Shown here: positions 33,307 to 42,899 of the stretch, one piece after another
Layout: each line of letters starts with the position of its first letter
Numbering within the stretch: the first letter of the stretch is position 1
Assembly: GCF_009664855.1 (NCBI RefSeq)
Contig: NZ_CP045928.1
Span: forward strand, 3,389,186-3,453,185
DNA: 64,000 bases
Direction: 5' to 3'
Source of the DNA: Flavobacterium sp. SLB02
GTDB lineage: Bacteria > Bacteroidota > Bacteroidia > Flavobacteriales > Flavobacteriaceae
The notes under the pieces: model-generated
What the model was told of the DNA's origin: nothing
What the model saw: the letters and a program-made list of their open reading frames with translations, nothing else
Database searches by the model: none
Program-made: the position numbers and the translations under genes

Positions 33307-35367
33307 TTAGCTTTTAATTTTTTCTAAATCTAATAAAAAACTAAATTCCTTTGCTAAGTCTCTTAAAGCCTCAAAACGTCCAGAAGCTCCGCCATGCCCG
33401 GCATCCATATTGGTATCTAAAAATAAAAGATTATTATTTGTTTTTAGATTCCTTAACTTCGCCACCCATTTAGCTGGTTCCCAGTACTGTACCTGAGAAT
33501 CATGCAATCCGGTAGAAACATACATGTTTGGATAGTTTTGCGCTTTTACATTATCATACGGTGAGTAAGATAACATATAATCGTAATATTTTTTATTGTT
33601 TGGGTTTCCCCATTCATCGTATTCTCCAGTTGTTAACGGAATACTGTCGTCTAACATTGTTGTGATAACATCAACAAAAGGCACCTGAGCGATCACCCCG
33701 TTATATAATTCCGGAGCTTCATTTATAATTACGCCCATCAAAAGTCCTCCTGCAGATCCTCCTTCAGCATATAAATGTTCAGGAGATGTAAATTTTTCGT
33801 TAACTACAAATTTAGAGCAATCAATGAAATCTGTAAAGGTATTTTTCTTTTTTAACAGTTTTCCATCTTCATACCATTGTCTTCCTAAATCTTCCCCGCC
33901 TCTAATATGTGCTATGGCGTAAACAAAACCACGGTCTAGCAGAGAAAGTCGTGTAGAAGAGAAATAAGTATCCATTGTAATTCCGTACGATCCGTAAGCG
34001 TAAAGCAACAACGGATTTTTACCATCCTTCTGTAATCCTTTACGGTAAATCATCGAAATAGGCACTTTTACACCATCTCTGGCAGTTGCCCAAACGCGCT
34101 CTTCAATATAATTTTCTTTATCAAATTTTCCGCCCAAAACCTGTTGCTCCTTAAGGATTTCCTTGGTTTTAGTTTTCATATTAAAATCGATTACAGACGA
34201 AGGCGTTGCCAGCGATTGATAGCTATAACGTAAAACATCTGTATCAAAATCGATATTGGTTGTCGTGTAAGCGTTGTATGTTTCGCTGCCAAAAGGAAGG
34301 TAATAATCTTCTTCACCATTCCACGGCATAATGCGAATATGATTTAATCCGTTTGAGCGCTCTTCTACGACCAGATAATTTTTGAAAATTTCGATATCTT
34401 CTAACAAAACATCTTCACGATGCGGAATAAGATCTACCCAGTTTTTCTTTCCAGTTTTATTTTCAGGCGTTTTCATCAACTTAAAGTTAGTCGCCTTGTC
34501 CTTATTCGTCAAAATGTAAAATGAGTCTTCAAAATGAGAAATACTGTATTCTAAACCACGTACACGAGGCTGAAACACAACAAACTCTCCATCAGGAGTA
34601 TCAGAATTCAAAATTCTGTATTCCGTTGTCAAAGTACTTCCTGAACCAATCACGATATACTTTCTGGACTTTTCTTTACTTACAGAAACATTAAAAGTAT
34701 CATCAGTTTCATTAAAAACCAAAACATCCTCTTTTGAAGCTGTATGTAATTTATGTCTAAAAACTTTATCGGCTCTTAAAGTAACCTCATCTTGTTTGGT
34801 ATAAAAAATAGTATTATTGTCATTTGCCCATACTGAACCTCCCGTTGCATTTTCGATTTTATCTGCTAAAATCTCTCCTGTTTCTAAATTTTTAACCTGA
34901 ATAGTGTAAATTCTTCTTCCTACTATATCTACTCCAAAACTGACAAATTTGTTGTTCGGACTTACGCTTAAACCTCCCAGTTTAAAGTAAGCATGCCCTT
35001 TGGCCAATTCATTGCAATTGAATAAAACTTCTTCATCTGCCGAAAGGCTTCCTTTTTTTCTCGAAAATATTGGGTAATCCTGACCTGTTTCGAAACGAGT
35101 GATATAATAATAACCATTATAAAAATAAGGAACTGATGAATCATCTTCTTTGATTCTGCCTTTCATCTCTTCATACAAATTTTCCTGAAGATCTTTTGTA
35201 TGCGATGTCATACTCTGGTAATATGAATTTTCCTGATTCAGATAATCAATAACTTCAGGATTTTCGCGGTCATTTAACCAAAAATAATTGTCAATTCTTG
35301 TTTCTTTATGTTTTTTTAATGATTTAGGAATTTCTTTGGCTTGTGGAGCCATTATATCGTTTTGCAT
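33307..35367 (-). CDS. ptrB: Oligopeptidase B, S9A family
   Basis: This 686-residue cytosolic serine peptidase cleaves short peptides after basic residues. The N-terminal 420 residues form the seven-bladed propeller typical of S9 enzymes. The alpha/beta-hydrolase domain carries Ser538 in EGGSAGGLLMG, Asp623 in GLHDSQV and His658 in DAGHGG, in the correct order. The start could be 35367 or the ATG five codons later (MAPQAKEIPKS); both leave the domains intact. A good promoter lies upstream. Specificity is inferred from the S9A/PtrB-type sequence. Confidence 0.9.
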   Translation of the reverse strand: MQNDIMAPQAKEIPKSLKKHKETRIDNYFWLNDRENPEVIDYLNQENSYYQSMTSHTKDLQENLYEEMKGRIKEDDSSVPYFYNGYYYITRFETGQDYPIFSRKKGSLSADEEVLFNCNELAKGHAYFKLGGLSVSPNNKFVSFGVDIVGRRIYTIQVKNLETGEILADKIENATGGSVWANDNNTIFYTKQDEVTLRADKVFRHKLHTASKEDVLVFNETDDTFNVSVSKEKSRKYIVIGSGSTLTTEYRILNSDTPDGEFVVFQPRVRGLEYSISHFEDSFYILTNKDKATNFKLMKTPENKTGKKNWVDLIPHREDVLLEDIEIFKNYLVVEERSNGLNHIRIMPWNGEEDYYLPFGSETYNAYTTTNIDFDTDVLRYSYQSLATPSSVIDFNMKTKTKEILKEQQVLGGKFDKENYIEERVWATARDGVKVPISMIYRKGLQKDGKNPLLLYAYGSYGITMDTYFSSTRLSLLDRGFVYAIAHIRGGEDLGRQWYEDGKLLKKKNTFTDFIDCSKFVVNEKFTSPEHLYAEGGSAGGLLMGVIINEAPELYNGVIAQVPFVDVITTMLDDSIPLTTGEYDEWGNPNNKKYYDYMLSYSPYDNVKAQNYPNMYVSTGLHDSQVQYWEPAKWVAKLRNLKTNNNLLFLDTNMDAGHGGASGRFEALRDLAKEFSFLLDLEKIKS

Positions 35368-35399
35368 TGATTAAGCATTAGTTTTTAAATACGAAGGAG

Positions 35400-35429
35400 C
35401 AAAAATACTACAAAGACAATAGAACCAAA
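35400..35429 (-). promoter_or_regulatory. Predicted ptrB promoter
   Basis: On the minus strand TTTG (35429-35426), an 18-bp spacer and TATTTTTG (35407-35400) match the Bacteroidota promoter. Confidence 0.65.
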
Positions 35430-35475
35430 TTAATTTTTTCATAAAATATTCTATTGATATCATAAAGCAATATAC

Positions 35476-35483
35476 TAATTTTG
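35476..35483 (+). promoter_or_regulatory. Predicted promoter -7 element of the YbaB gene
   Basis: TAATTTTG matches TAnnTTTG, 28 bases before the ATG. Confidence 0.55.
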
Positions 35484-35511
35484 TACGAAACAATTTAAAA
35501 AATCAACAAAA

Positions 35512-35832
35512 ATGGATTTAATGGGAATGATGGGTAAACTTAAAGAAACCCAACAAAAAATTGAAGATACTAAGAAACGTTTAGATACTGTTTTGATTGA
35601 TGAACAAAGCGCTGACGGATTACTAAAGGTAACATTAACTGCAAATAGAAAAGTAAAATCGATCTCTATTGATGATTCTTTGCTTGAAGATAAAGAACAA
35701 TTAGAGGATTACTTAGTTGTAACGCTAAACAAAGCAATAGAAAGAGCTACAAGCGTTAACGAACAAGAACTTGATGCTGTTGCAAAAATGGATATGCCTA
35801 TGATTCCGGGAATGGATAATCTTTTTAAGTAA
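35512..35832 (+). CDS. YbaB/EbfC family nucleoid-associated protein
   Basis: This 106-residue soluble protein has the helix-strand-helix layout of the YbaB DNA-binding dimer. The N-terminal helix includes [19 protein letters not shown], the central strands [20 protein letters not shown], and the C-terminal helix [19 protein letters not shown]. YbaB family members bind DNA without strong sequence preference. It has its own promoter and is followed after 12 bp by a lipoprotein gene, which may share the transcript. recR and dnaX, usual neighbours elsewhere, are absent. Confidence 0.9.
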   Translation: MDLMGMMGKLKETQQKIEDTKKRLDTVLIDEQSADGLLKVTLTANRKVKSISIDDSLLEDKEQLEDYLVVTLNKAIERATSVNEQELDAVAKMDMPMIPGMDNLFK

Positions 35833-35844
35833 GATACTTTAAAC

Positions 35845-36819
35845 ATGAAATTAACCTTCAAAACACTGGCAACTAGTTTTGCCAGTTTATTTTTATTTTC
35901 CTGTTCCAGTGATTCACCATCCACAAATAATGAACTGGTTAAAGATGACTTTAGTTATTTATCTGTAAATTTTTCAGGAAAGATTAACAAGATCGGAAAC
36001 AACAGTGGTAAATTAACGCCATATGCACAATTTGAAGGCTTAACATCAAATACGATTAACTTAAGTACGATTGTTTCAAATTCTGAAAAAATATTTTTAA
36101 TTGAGCATTATCCTCCCAATGATAAACTTTTTATTTTTGACAGAAATACCAAAACTACGACTTCAAAAAAATTAATTTATCCAAGTCAAATAATGGGCGA
36201 GGAACCCACTATGGTTTCTTTAAACTGGGATGATTCAAAAAAAATACTTTACGGAATAGTTCTTGGAACTCCTTATCTTGGCACATTTAAAGACAATTCT
36301 TATTTTGTAAAAATCGATCCAAATACATTTGAAGTCACCTATAAAGGTTTAAATTTTGATCAGACAGCATCGATTTCAAACTTTTTTAATGGCAGCAAAA
36401 TCTATAGCTCTTACCCTACTACAGATACTTTTGAAATTGATGTAGAAAATAATACAGCCAAAAAAGTGTTATTTAAAAACTCAAAATTTACTTTTTCAAA
36501 AGCTGCCGTATACGATAACAACACTGTATATTGTTTGAAAAATATAGCTGGAACTGCTGGTGTAACGATTACCAAAATTAATCTTATCGATTACACTTAT
36601 GAAGACTTTTTAAGCACTGAAGGATTAGGAAATGGTATGCAAAATGGCTCTGGATTTTTAGACAAATCAACAAACGAATATGTTTGTTATATGGTTAAAG
36701 ACGGGTATTTTTCTCTTGTAAAATTCAACATTTTAACTAAAGAATATAAATATTTCAAACTCACCTCAAATTCATCAATTGATGACAATCTGGTGATTAT
36801 TGATAAAGTAAATAATTAA
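35845..36819 (+). CDS. Lipoprotein of unknown function
   Basis: The 324-residue exported protein has a lipobox (LFLFSC, cysteine 20) followed by a Ser/Asp/Asn-rich linker. The rest is made of repeating short strands with YDNNTVYCLKN and DDSKKILYGIVLG-like blocks, suggesting a beta-propeller. No family is recognised. It starts 12 bp after ybaB and ends at a strong bidirectional terminator. Confidence 0.72.
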   Translation: MKLTFKTLATSFASLFLFSCSSDSPSTNNELVKDDFSYLSVNFSGKINKIGNNSGKLTPYAQFEGLTSNTINLSTIVSNSEKIFLIEHYPPNDKLFIFDRNTKTTTSKKLIYPSQIMGEEPTMVSLNWDDSKKILYGIVLGTPYLGTFKDNSYFVKIDPNTFEVTYKGLNFDQTASISNFFNGSKIYSSYPTTDTFEIDVENNTAKKVLFKNSKFTFSKAAVYDNNTVYCLKNIAGTAGVTITKINLIDYTYEDFLSTEGLGNGMQNGSGFLDKSTNEYVCYMVKDGYFSLVKFNILTKEYKYFKLTSNSSIDDNLVIIDKVNN

Positions 36820-36852
36820 AAAAGCAGGATTTAAATCCTGCTTTTTTTTTGA
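36815..36852. terminator. Bidirectional terminator between convergent genes
   Basis: Stem AAAGCAGGATTT with AAATCCTGCTTT (about 36821-36844), flanked by A and T runs. It serves the lipoprotein gene and the convergent threonine aldolase gene. Confidence 0.9.
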
Positions 36853-36917
36853 TTCAAACAATCTTTTAAGTTTAAATAAACCTAACATAAAAACCTTTGC
36901 AACTTTGAACCTTCTTC

Positions 36918-37937
36918 CTAAAACTTCTGAAGCGTTTCAATCACATAAGTATGCATGACTTCTTTATAATCTAAATGCGTGACAACTCTAAGTTTATTAT
37001 GTCCCATTGAGCTTATCAAAATATTTTTTAGTTTTAATTTTTCAATCAAAAGCTGGTCACTGTAACCTTCTGCCAATGAAAAAATCAAAATATTGGTTTC
37101 TACTGGTTCAATATGCGACACCCAGGGTTTTGTGCTTAAAATTGCAGCAATTTCTTTGGCTCTTCTATGGTCTTCTGCCAATCGTTCGATATTATTAGCC
37201 AATGCATATAATCCGGCTGCAGCCAAATAACCTACCTGACGCATTCCACCACCTAGTATCTTTCTGATTCTCAACGCTCTGTGAATATCAGCTTTGCTTC
37301 CTAACAAAATTGAGCCAATTGGAGCTCCTAATCCTTTTGATAAACAAACCGAAATAGTATCGAAAATAGCACCAAAATCTTTCGGATTTTGTCTTTTAGC
37401 CACCAATGCATTCCAAATTCTAGCTCCATCAAGGTGGAATTTCAAATTATTGGTATCACAAACCTTTTTTATTTCTCTTAAATCTTCCAGTTCATAACAA
37501 GCCCCGCCTCCTTTGTTGGTTGTATTTTCTACACAAACCAAACTCGTTAACGGACTATGATAAAACTCCGGATCATTAATCGCTGCCGCAACCTGACTTG
37601 CCGTAATCATACCTCGATTTCCATCTAATAAGCAGCAAGAAACGCCACTATTAAACGAAACTCCTCCACCTTCATAATTATAAACGTGGGCATATTTATC
37701 TGCAATTAATTGCTCTCCGGGCTGTGTATGTAATTTTATAGCGGTTTGGTTAGCCATAGTTCCTGATGGAAAAAACAGTCCGGCCTCCATACCAAAAAAC
37801 TCAGCGACTCTGGTTTCCAACTCAATAACTGTAGGATCCTGTCTGTATACATCATCGCCAACATGAGCGTTAAACATATACTGCAACATTTCGTTGGTAG
37901 GTTTGGTAATAGTATCGCTAATTAAATTTATCTCCAT
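36918..37937 (-). CDS. ltaE: Low-specificity L-threonine aldolase
   Basis: This 339-residue PLP enzyme cleaves L-threonine or L-allo-threonine to glycine and acetaldehyde. The PLP lysine is Lys201 in SVCLSKGLGAPIGS. The N-terminal LISDTITKPTNEML, HVGDDVYRQDPTV and the FFPSGTMANQTAI segment near 55-67 are typical, as is HLDGARIWNA near 168-177. Length is normal. The gene is single and convergent with the lipoprotein gene. Together with thrABC it gives the cell both synthesis of and a glycine outlet for threonine. Confidence 0.93.
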   Translation of the reverse strand: MEINLISDTITKPTNEMLQYMFNAHVGDDVYRQDPTVIELETRVAEFFGMEAGLFFPSGTMANQTAIKLHTQPGEQLIADKYAHVYNYEGGGVSFNSGVSCCLLDGNRGMITASQVAAAINDPEFYHSPLTSLVCVENTTNKGGGACYELEDLREIKKVCDTNNLKFHLDGARIWNALVAKRQNPKDFGAIFDTISVCLSKGLGAPIGSILLGSKADIHRALRIRKILGGGMRQVGYLAAAGLYALANNIERLAEDHRRAKEIAAILSTKPWVSHIEPVETNILIFSLAEGYSDQLLIEKLKLKNILISSMGHNKLRVVTHLDYKEVMHTYVIETLQKF

Positions 37938-38489
37938 ATTCTAAAAAGTATATCTTTTTTGTACAGCAAAATTACGTATTACTGATAGTTATTCTTGGCA
38001 AGTTTTGCTAAAATTTAACTTGTAAATACAATTAAACTAAATTAACGTAATATTCACAAAAATCATATAAAACTAACATTAATATTCTAAAACTGGCTTA
38101 TAATTTTAAAAACCAATTTGTTAGCAGAAATAATTACGGTTTATTTACAACCTATCAAAAATAAGCAAACAGCTGATAATCAGCCTTAAATTGTATTACC
38201 AAAATAAACTAAAAAAAAATGCATTTTTTTCTTAACTATAATAGGAATAAAACATTTTTTTATCTGATGTATAGATTCATTAAACAATTATTAAAAAACA
38301 AATTATCTTCTGTCGCTTATTTAATTCAAAGACTTTTTAAACTCGTTTTTTATATGTTAAAATTAATACGATAATATAAAAACTATATCTTATTTTTGTA
38401 CAACAAAATTACATTTTACTAGTGAACTCTTTTTTGACAAATTAGTAATTAATGTAATATTCAAAAAACAAATAAAACATTATTAATTT
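37938..38489. other. Intergenic stretch between ltaE and prfB with a duplicated AT-rich segment
   Basis: No gene is seen in these 552 bases. A segment of about 40 bp near 37942-37982 (TATATCTTTTTTGTACAGC...) is repeated imperfectly near 38380-38420 (TATATCTTATTTTTGTACAAC...). The second copy contains the likely prfB promoter TATTTTTG (38391-38398). Confidence 0.6.
38391..38398 (+). promoter_or_regulatory. Predicted prfB promoter -7 element
   Basis: TATTTTTG matches TAnnTTTG, 92 bases before the prfB start. Confidence 0.5.
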
Positions 38490-39588
38490 ATGACAACTAC
38501 CGAACAAATAAAAGGTATTGTGGAGCGCCTTGGTGCGTTGAGGAGGTATCTTTGACGTTGATGCCAAACTAATTGAAATTGCCAACGAAGAAGAAAAAAC
38601 CTTCGCACCAGACTTCTGGAACAATGCAAAAGAAGCAGAAGTCATTGTAAAAAACCTTCGAAACAAGAAAAAATGGATCGAAGATTACAACAAAGCCATC
38701 GAACTTACAGATGAATTGCAACTCGCGTATGATTTTTATAAAGAAGGAGAACTTTCTGCAGAAGAATTAGACGGACATTACAATACGACACAAGCTCATA
38801 TCGAAAACATCGAGTTTAAAAACATGCTTTCAGACGAAGGTGACAGCTTAAGTGCCGTAGTGCAAATTACTGCTGGTGCCGGCGGGACGGAAAGTTGTGA
38901 CTGGGCCGGAATGTTAATGCGTATGTATATGATGTGGGGAGAAAGTTATGGTTTTAAAATAAAAGAATTGAACTTTCAGGCTGGTGAGGTTGCCGGAATT
39001 AAAACGGTTACTCTGGAGTTTGAAGGCGATTATTCTTTTGGATATTTAAAAGGAGAAAATGGCGTACATCGTTTGGTTCGAATCTCTCCTTTTGATAGTA
39101 ATGCCAAACGTCATACTTCATTTGCATCTGTATATGTTTATCCGCTTGTTGATGACAGTATCGAAATTGACATTAATCCTGCCGATATCGAGATCACAAC
39201 TTCCCGATCTAGTGGAGCCGGAGGACAAAATGTGAATAAGGTTGAAACCAAAGTACAACTGGTACACAAACCAACCGGAATTCAGATTCAATGTTCTGAA
39301 ACACGATCTCAGCAAGACAACAGACAACGTGCCATGCAAATGTTACGTTCGCAATTGTATGAAATCGAATTGAAGAAACAGCAGGCACAACGCGCCGATA
39401 TCGAAGCCGGAAAAATGAAAATCGAATGGGGTTCGCAAATACGTAATTATGTAATGCAGCCTTATAAATTAGTAAAAGACGTTCGTACAGGTTATGAAAC
39501 CAGCGATGTCGATGGCGTTATGAACGGAAATATCGATCCTTTCCTAAAAGCATTTTTAATGATGATGGGGCAAAAAGAGGAAGAATAA
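38490..39588 (+). CDS. prfB: Peptide chain release factor 2 with programmed +1 frameshift
   Basis: Translation starts at ATG 38490 ([21 protein letters not shown]) and meets an in-frame TGA at 38553-38555. The site is AGG AGG TAT CTT TGA C, the classic prfB shift site with an internal Shine-Dalgarno-like AGGAGG three bases before CTT. A +1 shift at CTT-T resumes at GAC (38554) and continues to 39588, giving 365 residues. The product has the stop-recognition S-P-F tripeptide in [12 protein letters not shown] and the GGQ motif at residues 244-246 (GAGGQNVNK). RF2 reads UGA and UAA stops. Regulation is autogenous: low RF2 favours shifting. Confidence 0.96.
38541..38556 (+). promoter_or_regulatory. 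Programmed +1 frameshift site of prfB
   Basis: AGGAGGTATCTTTGAC combines an SD-like AGGAGG, the slippery CTT and the UGA followed by C, a weak termination context. It is striking in a genome whose start sites lack SD sequences. Confidence 0.93.
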
Positions 39589-39592
39589 ATAA

Positions 39593-40447
39593 ATGAATAA
39601 ATATATCAAAGGTTGTTTAGTAATAATAGGTGTTTTTATTACTCTGGTAGCAATAATGATTGGTTGGTTCTTTTGGTCATCAGATCACCGAAAAAAACAA
39701 GCAGAAATTGATGCAGTGGAGTTCTCAAAAGAATGCGATACAGTCAAACTTATTACTGAACAACCCGAGATTCAGTTAGCAAAATTCAAAAAGAATGAGA
39801 TTAATATTCTTAAGTTTCAGATACTAAGAGACGGAAAATTAATTCATGACACATTAATTAAAAATGGGTTCAATAAAAGAACCAGTTATGATGAATATAA
39901 ATCCATCAATATTCCTTATAAAACATTTTTGAAAACAGACACAATTGTAGTTACCACACAAAACAAATTGCATTATTATATTTCGGGCTATCATCATTAT
40001 GCTTACTTACATTACGGAATGACGGGCTATGTTGGAAGTAATGACTGTAGATTTTCTGATAATCCTACAATTAACAATGAAGTTTTTTTACGACCGGTAC
40101 TTTTCAGGGAACACGGTTGGATTAATCCCGAAGTATCGAAACATATTAAGAAAATTAGCGTATCTGATAGTGTAGAATATTATGGTTTTGCTAAAAAATG
40201 CAAAATAAAAATAAAAGATGCAGATCGTATCCTGAAAGAAAAAAGAAAAGATCAGGTTTTTAGATCCACCACAACGGATGGAATTGAGCTGGGCCCAAAA
40301 AACAGTTACTACATATTTGGTGAAGAAACTGAATCGGGAACACTTCCAGATGATTTAGTTCCCAGAAACCTTAAGCATTATGTGGTTAAAATAAATTGCG
40401 AAACCGGAGAATATAAACGATACGAAAATTATCCTTTTGATAATTAA
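39593..40447 (+). CDS. Hypothetical membrane-anchored protein
   Basis: This 284-residue protein has one N-terminal transmembrane helix (about 8-29, CLVIIGVFITLVAIMIGWFFW) and a large outer domain. The outer domain contains aromatic-rich segments such as YYISGYHHYAYLHYGMTGYVG and a C-terminal PRNLKHYVVKINCETGEYKRY strand pair. No family is recognised. It starts 4 bp after prfB, so it probably depends on the prfB transcript. Confidence 0.68.
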   Translation: MNKYIKGCLVIIGVFITLVAIMIGWFFWSSDHRKKQAEIDAVEFSKECDTVKLITEQPEIQLAKFKKNEINILKFQILRDGKLIHDTLIKNGFNKRTSYDEYKSINIPYKTFLKTDTIVVTTQNKLHYYISGYHHYAYLHYGMTGYVGSNDCRFSDNPTINNEVFLRPVLFREHGWINPEVSKHIKKISVSDSVEYYGFAKKCKIKIKDADRILKEKRKDQVFRSTTTDGIELGPKNSYYIFGEETESGTLPDDLVPRNLKHYVVKINCETGEYKRYENYPFDN

Positions 40448-40551
40448 TTAATTATTTACTTTTATAAGTAACGGTACTTATTCTTATTACTTTTTGTTAT
40501 ATAAAAGAGTAGTAACTTTATTCAATCTTTTTTAAATTTAAAATTACAGTT

Positions 40552-40998
40552 ATGATAAAATGGGCAGATATAATTCGTTTTACAAATAAAGGAAATCCGG
40601 CTCCGGATAAAAGAGTCGAGAGAACACCGGATGAATGGAAACAGCTTTTAACGCCGGAAGAATTTCAGGTAGCACGATTAAAAGGTACTGAAAGATCTTT
40701 TAGCTCTGAACTTTGCAGTTTATTCGATCCGGGAATTTATGAATGTAAATGTTGTGGCACTTTACTTTTTGATGCAAGTGAAAAATTTGAATCAGGAACA
40801 GGATGGCCGTCTTTTACACAACCGCTAAAAGAAAATGCTATTGCTTACCATGCAGACAAGTCATACGGAATGATCCGTGTTGAGGTGGTTTGCAATACCT
40901 GCGACGCACATTTAGGACATGTTTTTCCTGATGGCCCTGAACCAAGCGGTTTGCGTTATTGCATTAATGCTATTTCTCTTTCTAAAATAAAAGAATAA
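40552..40998 (+). CDS. msrB: Peptide methionine (R)-S-oxide reductase
   Basis: This 148-residue enzyme reduces the R form of methionine sulfoxide in proteins. The catalytic Cys137 is in GLRYCINAIS. The structural zinc site has two CxxC pairs, Cys65/Cys68 in YECKCCG and Cys114/Cys117 in CNTCDAHLGH. GTERSF near 45-50 and the SGTGWPSF segment are family marks. No signal peptide is present, so it acts in the cytosol. It is separated from its upstream neighbour by 104 bp and followed by a strong terminator. Confidence 0.95.
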   Translation: MIKWADIIRFTNKGNPAPDKRVERTPDEWKQLLTPEEFQVARLKGTERSFSSELCSLFDPGIYECKCCGTLLFDASEKFESGTGWPSFTQPLKENAIAYHADKSYGMIRVEVVCNTCDAHLGHVFPDGPEPSGLRYCINAISLSKIKE

Positions 40999-41004
40999 AA
41001 AATC

Positions 41005-41047
41005 TAAAAAGCGATTCCTTATAATTTAAAGTGAATCGCTTTTTTTA
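41005..41047 (+). terminator. msrB terminator
   Basis: Stem AAAGCGATTC with GAATCGCTTT enclosing an AT-rich loop, then T7. Confidence 0.88.
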
Positions 41048-41639
41048 TTATAATTTCATTTTAAAATGAGAATAAAATTTAAAAAAGAGCTTTCAATTTA
41101 ACTTCATAAGGAAATACATTCCCTATTGACCTTAAGATTTAACTTACCAATTTTACTGTTTTTAAAAATTAAATTGAAAAATACATTCAAAAAAATCAAA
41201 AAGCAACCTTTCATTTCTCTTATTTGATTTAAATAACTGCTACAAATCAGCAAAAAAACCTTCTCTAAATCAAAGCCAAAGAAACCTACAAAATAACATG
41301 ATGCTTTAATGAGCGTTTAAAATGGCTATTTACTATCGAAAACACCTTAAAATCCATTGATTTAAAACAAGATAAGTGTACACCAATTTATTGGATCATT
41401 ACGATTTAAAAGTCTGTATATTGACACCTAAAAACCTACAAAAGACACGAATTTAAAAGCTGTTGTACTCTCAGGAATTCGAAATCAATCAAAAAATTAA
41501 TAGAATTACTGTTAAAATTGTAATATTTAAACTATTATTTAAAATACTATTTAAAAAAGTTCAAAATAAGATTAGGTAATTTAAATCTAATTGATTTTAT
41601 TTGGTGCGAAATAACCCCTAAAACAATTAAAATCATTCG
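41048..41639. other. Gene-free AT-rich stretch upstream of lpxD
   Basis: Nearly 600 bases with no credible ORF, hairpin or repeat family. An AACCTACAAAA word occurs twice. No confident lpxD promoter was recognised. Confidence 0.5.
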
Positions 41640-42638
41640 ATGAAATCCTATTCAATTCAAGAAATTAATGAAGTTATTAATGGCGTAATTTACGGCACGA
41701 CTTCGCAAAGCATTACAGCAACAGAACAATTAGAAAAAGCCACCTCTTCTGAAATTTCTTTTATAGGAAATAAAAAATATGAAAAATTCTGGGAAGCTTC
41801 AAAAGCCTCAATTGCAGTTGTTAACGAAGACATTTCGATTGAACCTGGAGATAATCGTGCTTTTATAAAAGTAAAAAATGCTGATTTGGCAATGTCTCAA
41901 ATTTTAGCACTTTTTGCTCCGCCTACCCCAATATTTCGTAATAATATCCATAAATCGGCCAATGTTGATGAAACAGCTATTATTGGTGAAGGCGCCAGAA
42001 TTGGTGCAGGTTGTTATATTGGTCCAAAAGTCGAAATTGGTGCAAACGCTACAATTTACCCAAATGTTACTATTTTAGACGAATGTACTATTGGTAAAAA
42101 TACCATTATCTGGTCGGGAACTGTAATTCGTGAACGTTGTCATATAGGCAGCGATTGTATCATTCATCCAAATGCAACAATTGGCGCTGATGGTTTTGGA
42201 TTCCGTCCTTGTAGTGAAAAAGGTTTGGTAAAAATTCCACAAATTGGAAATGTTATCATAGGAAATGGAGTTGAAATTGGAGCGAATTCTTGTGTAGACC
42301 GCGGTAAATTCAGTTCTACAGTACTAGGAGATGGTTGTAAAATTGATAATTTAGTACAAATTGGACATAATAGTAAATTAGGTAAATTTTGTATTATGGC
42401 CGGAAATAGCGGTTTAGCCGGTTCAGTAACTTTAGGAAATGGCGTAATTATTGGCGGAAGTGCTTCTATAAAAGATCATACTACTATTGGAGACGGTGCT
42501 ATTGTTGGTGCAGGTTCTGGTGTAACTGGAGATGTTCCTGCAGGAAAAACAATGTTAGGATATCCTGCTGTCGAAGCTCGCGATGCATTAAAACAATGGG
42601 CTATTTTGAAAAGAATGGTTTGCGATTCAAAAAAATAA
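41640..42638 (+). CDS. lpxD: UDP-3-O-acylglucosamine N-acyltransferase
   Basis: This 332-residue enzyme performs the third step of lipid A synthesis, adding the N-linked hydroxyacyl chain. The N-terminal uridine-binding domain (about 1-100) is followed by a left-handed beta-helix of hexapeptide repeats from about 105 to 300. The likely catalytic His243 is in LVQIGHNSKLG, and HPNATIGADGFGF near 176-188 is an LpxD hallmark. It stands apart from other lpx genes here. Many Bacteroidota have a second LpxD-like gene, and which one acts in lipid A synthesis cannot be told. Confidence 0.92.
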   Translation: MKSYSIQEINEVINGVIYGTTSQSITATEQLEKATSSEISFIGNKKYEKFWEASKASIAVVNEDISIEPGDNRAFIKVKNADLAMSQILALFAPPTPIFRNNIHKSANVDETAIIGEGARIGAGCYIGPKVEIGANATIYPNVTILDECTIGKNTIIWSGTVIRERCHIGSDCIIHPNATIGADGFGFRPCSEKGLVKIPQIGNVIIGNGVEIGANSCVDRGKFSSTVLGDGCKIDNLVQIGHNSKLGKFCIMAGNSGLAGSVTLGNGVIIGGSASIKDHTTIGDGAIVGAGSGVTGDVPAGKTMLGYPAVEARDALKQWAILKRMVCDSKK

Positions 42639-42652
42639 AACACACATTTTTA

Positions 42653-42688
42653 TATAAAAAAACAGAAGCTTGCTTCTGTTTTTTTTTG
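42653..42688. terminator. Bidirectional terminator between lpxD and the TetR operon
   Basis: 9-bp stem AACAGAAGC (42661-42669) with GCTTCTGTT (42672-42680), flanked by A and T runs. It serves both converging transcripts. Confidence 0.9.
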
Positions 42689-42690
42689 TT

Positions 42691-42897
42691 TTATAAGGCC
42701 TCGCACTCAAAGCCTACGACTTTCATTAAAAAAATCACTTTTTGGATAATATTCTCACTACACTCAAAACGTAAAATATTATCACAATCTTCCAGATCAA
42801 AATTCCATTTCGAATTAGGAAATAACCGATTCAGTTTAGGCGTTATCTTTTTTACTTTTGATATACTATCAACATTTGTTTTAAATACAAAAATCAT
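42691..42897 (-). CDS. Small HMA-like fold protein without metal-binding cysteines
   Basis: This 68-residue soluble protein has the pattern strand-helix-strand-strand-helix-strand: FVFKTNV, SKVKKITPKLNRLF, KWNFDLED, ILRFECS, ENIIQKVIFLMKVV. This is like a heavy-metal-associated ferredoxin fold, but the CxxC motif is missing. It lies 2 bp after the DUF3817 gene and is the last gene of the TetR operon. Function unknown; it may bind a different ligand or a partner. Confidence 0.65.
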   Translation of the reverse strand: MIFVFKTNVDSISKVKKITPKLNRLFPNSKWNFDLEDCDNILRFECSENIIQKVIFLMKVVGFECEAL

Positions 42898-42899
42898 AG

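Noticed and set aside
39060..39095. GGTTCGAATCTC, resembling a tRNA T-arm
   Set aside because: It is coding sequence of prfB (LVRISPF) and no cloverleaf can be built around it.
38716..39588. RF2 annotated from the internal Met at 38716
   Set aside because: The real gene starts at 38490 and reaches this frame by the programmed shift. The internal start would remove the N-terminal domain.
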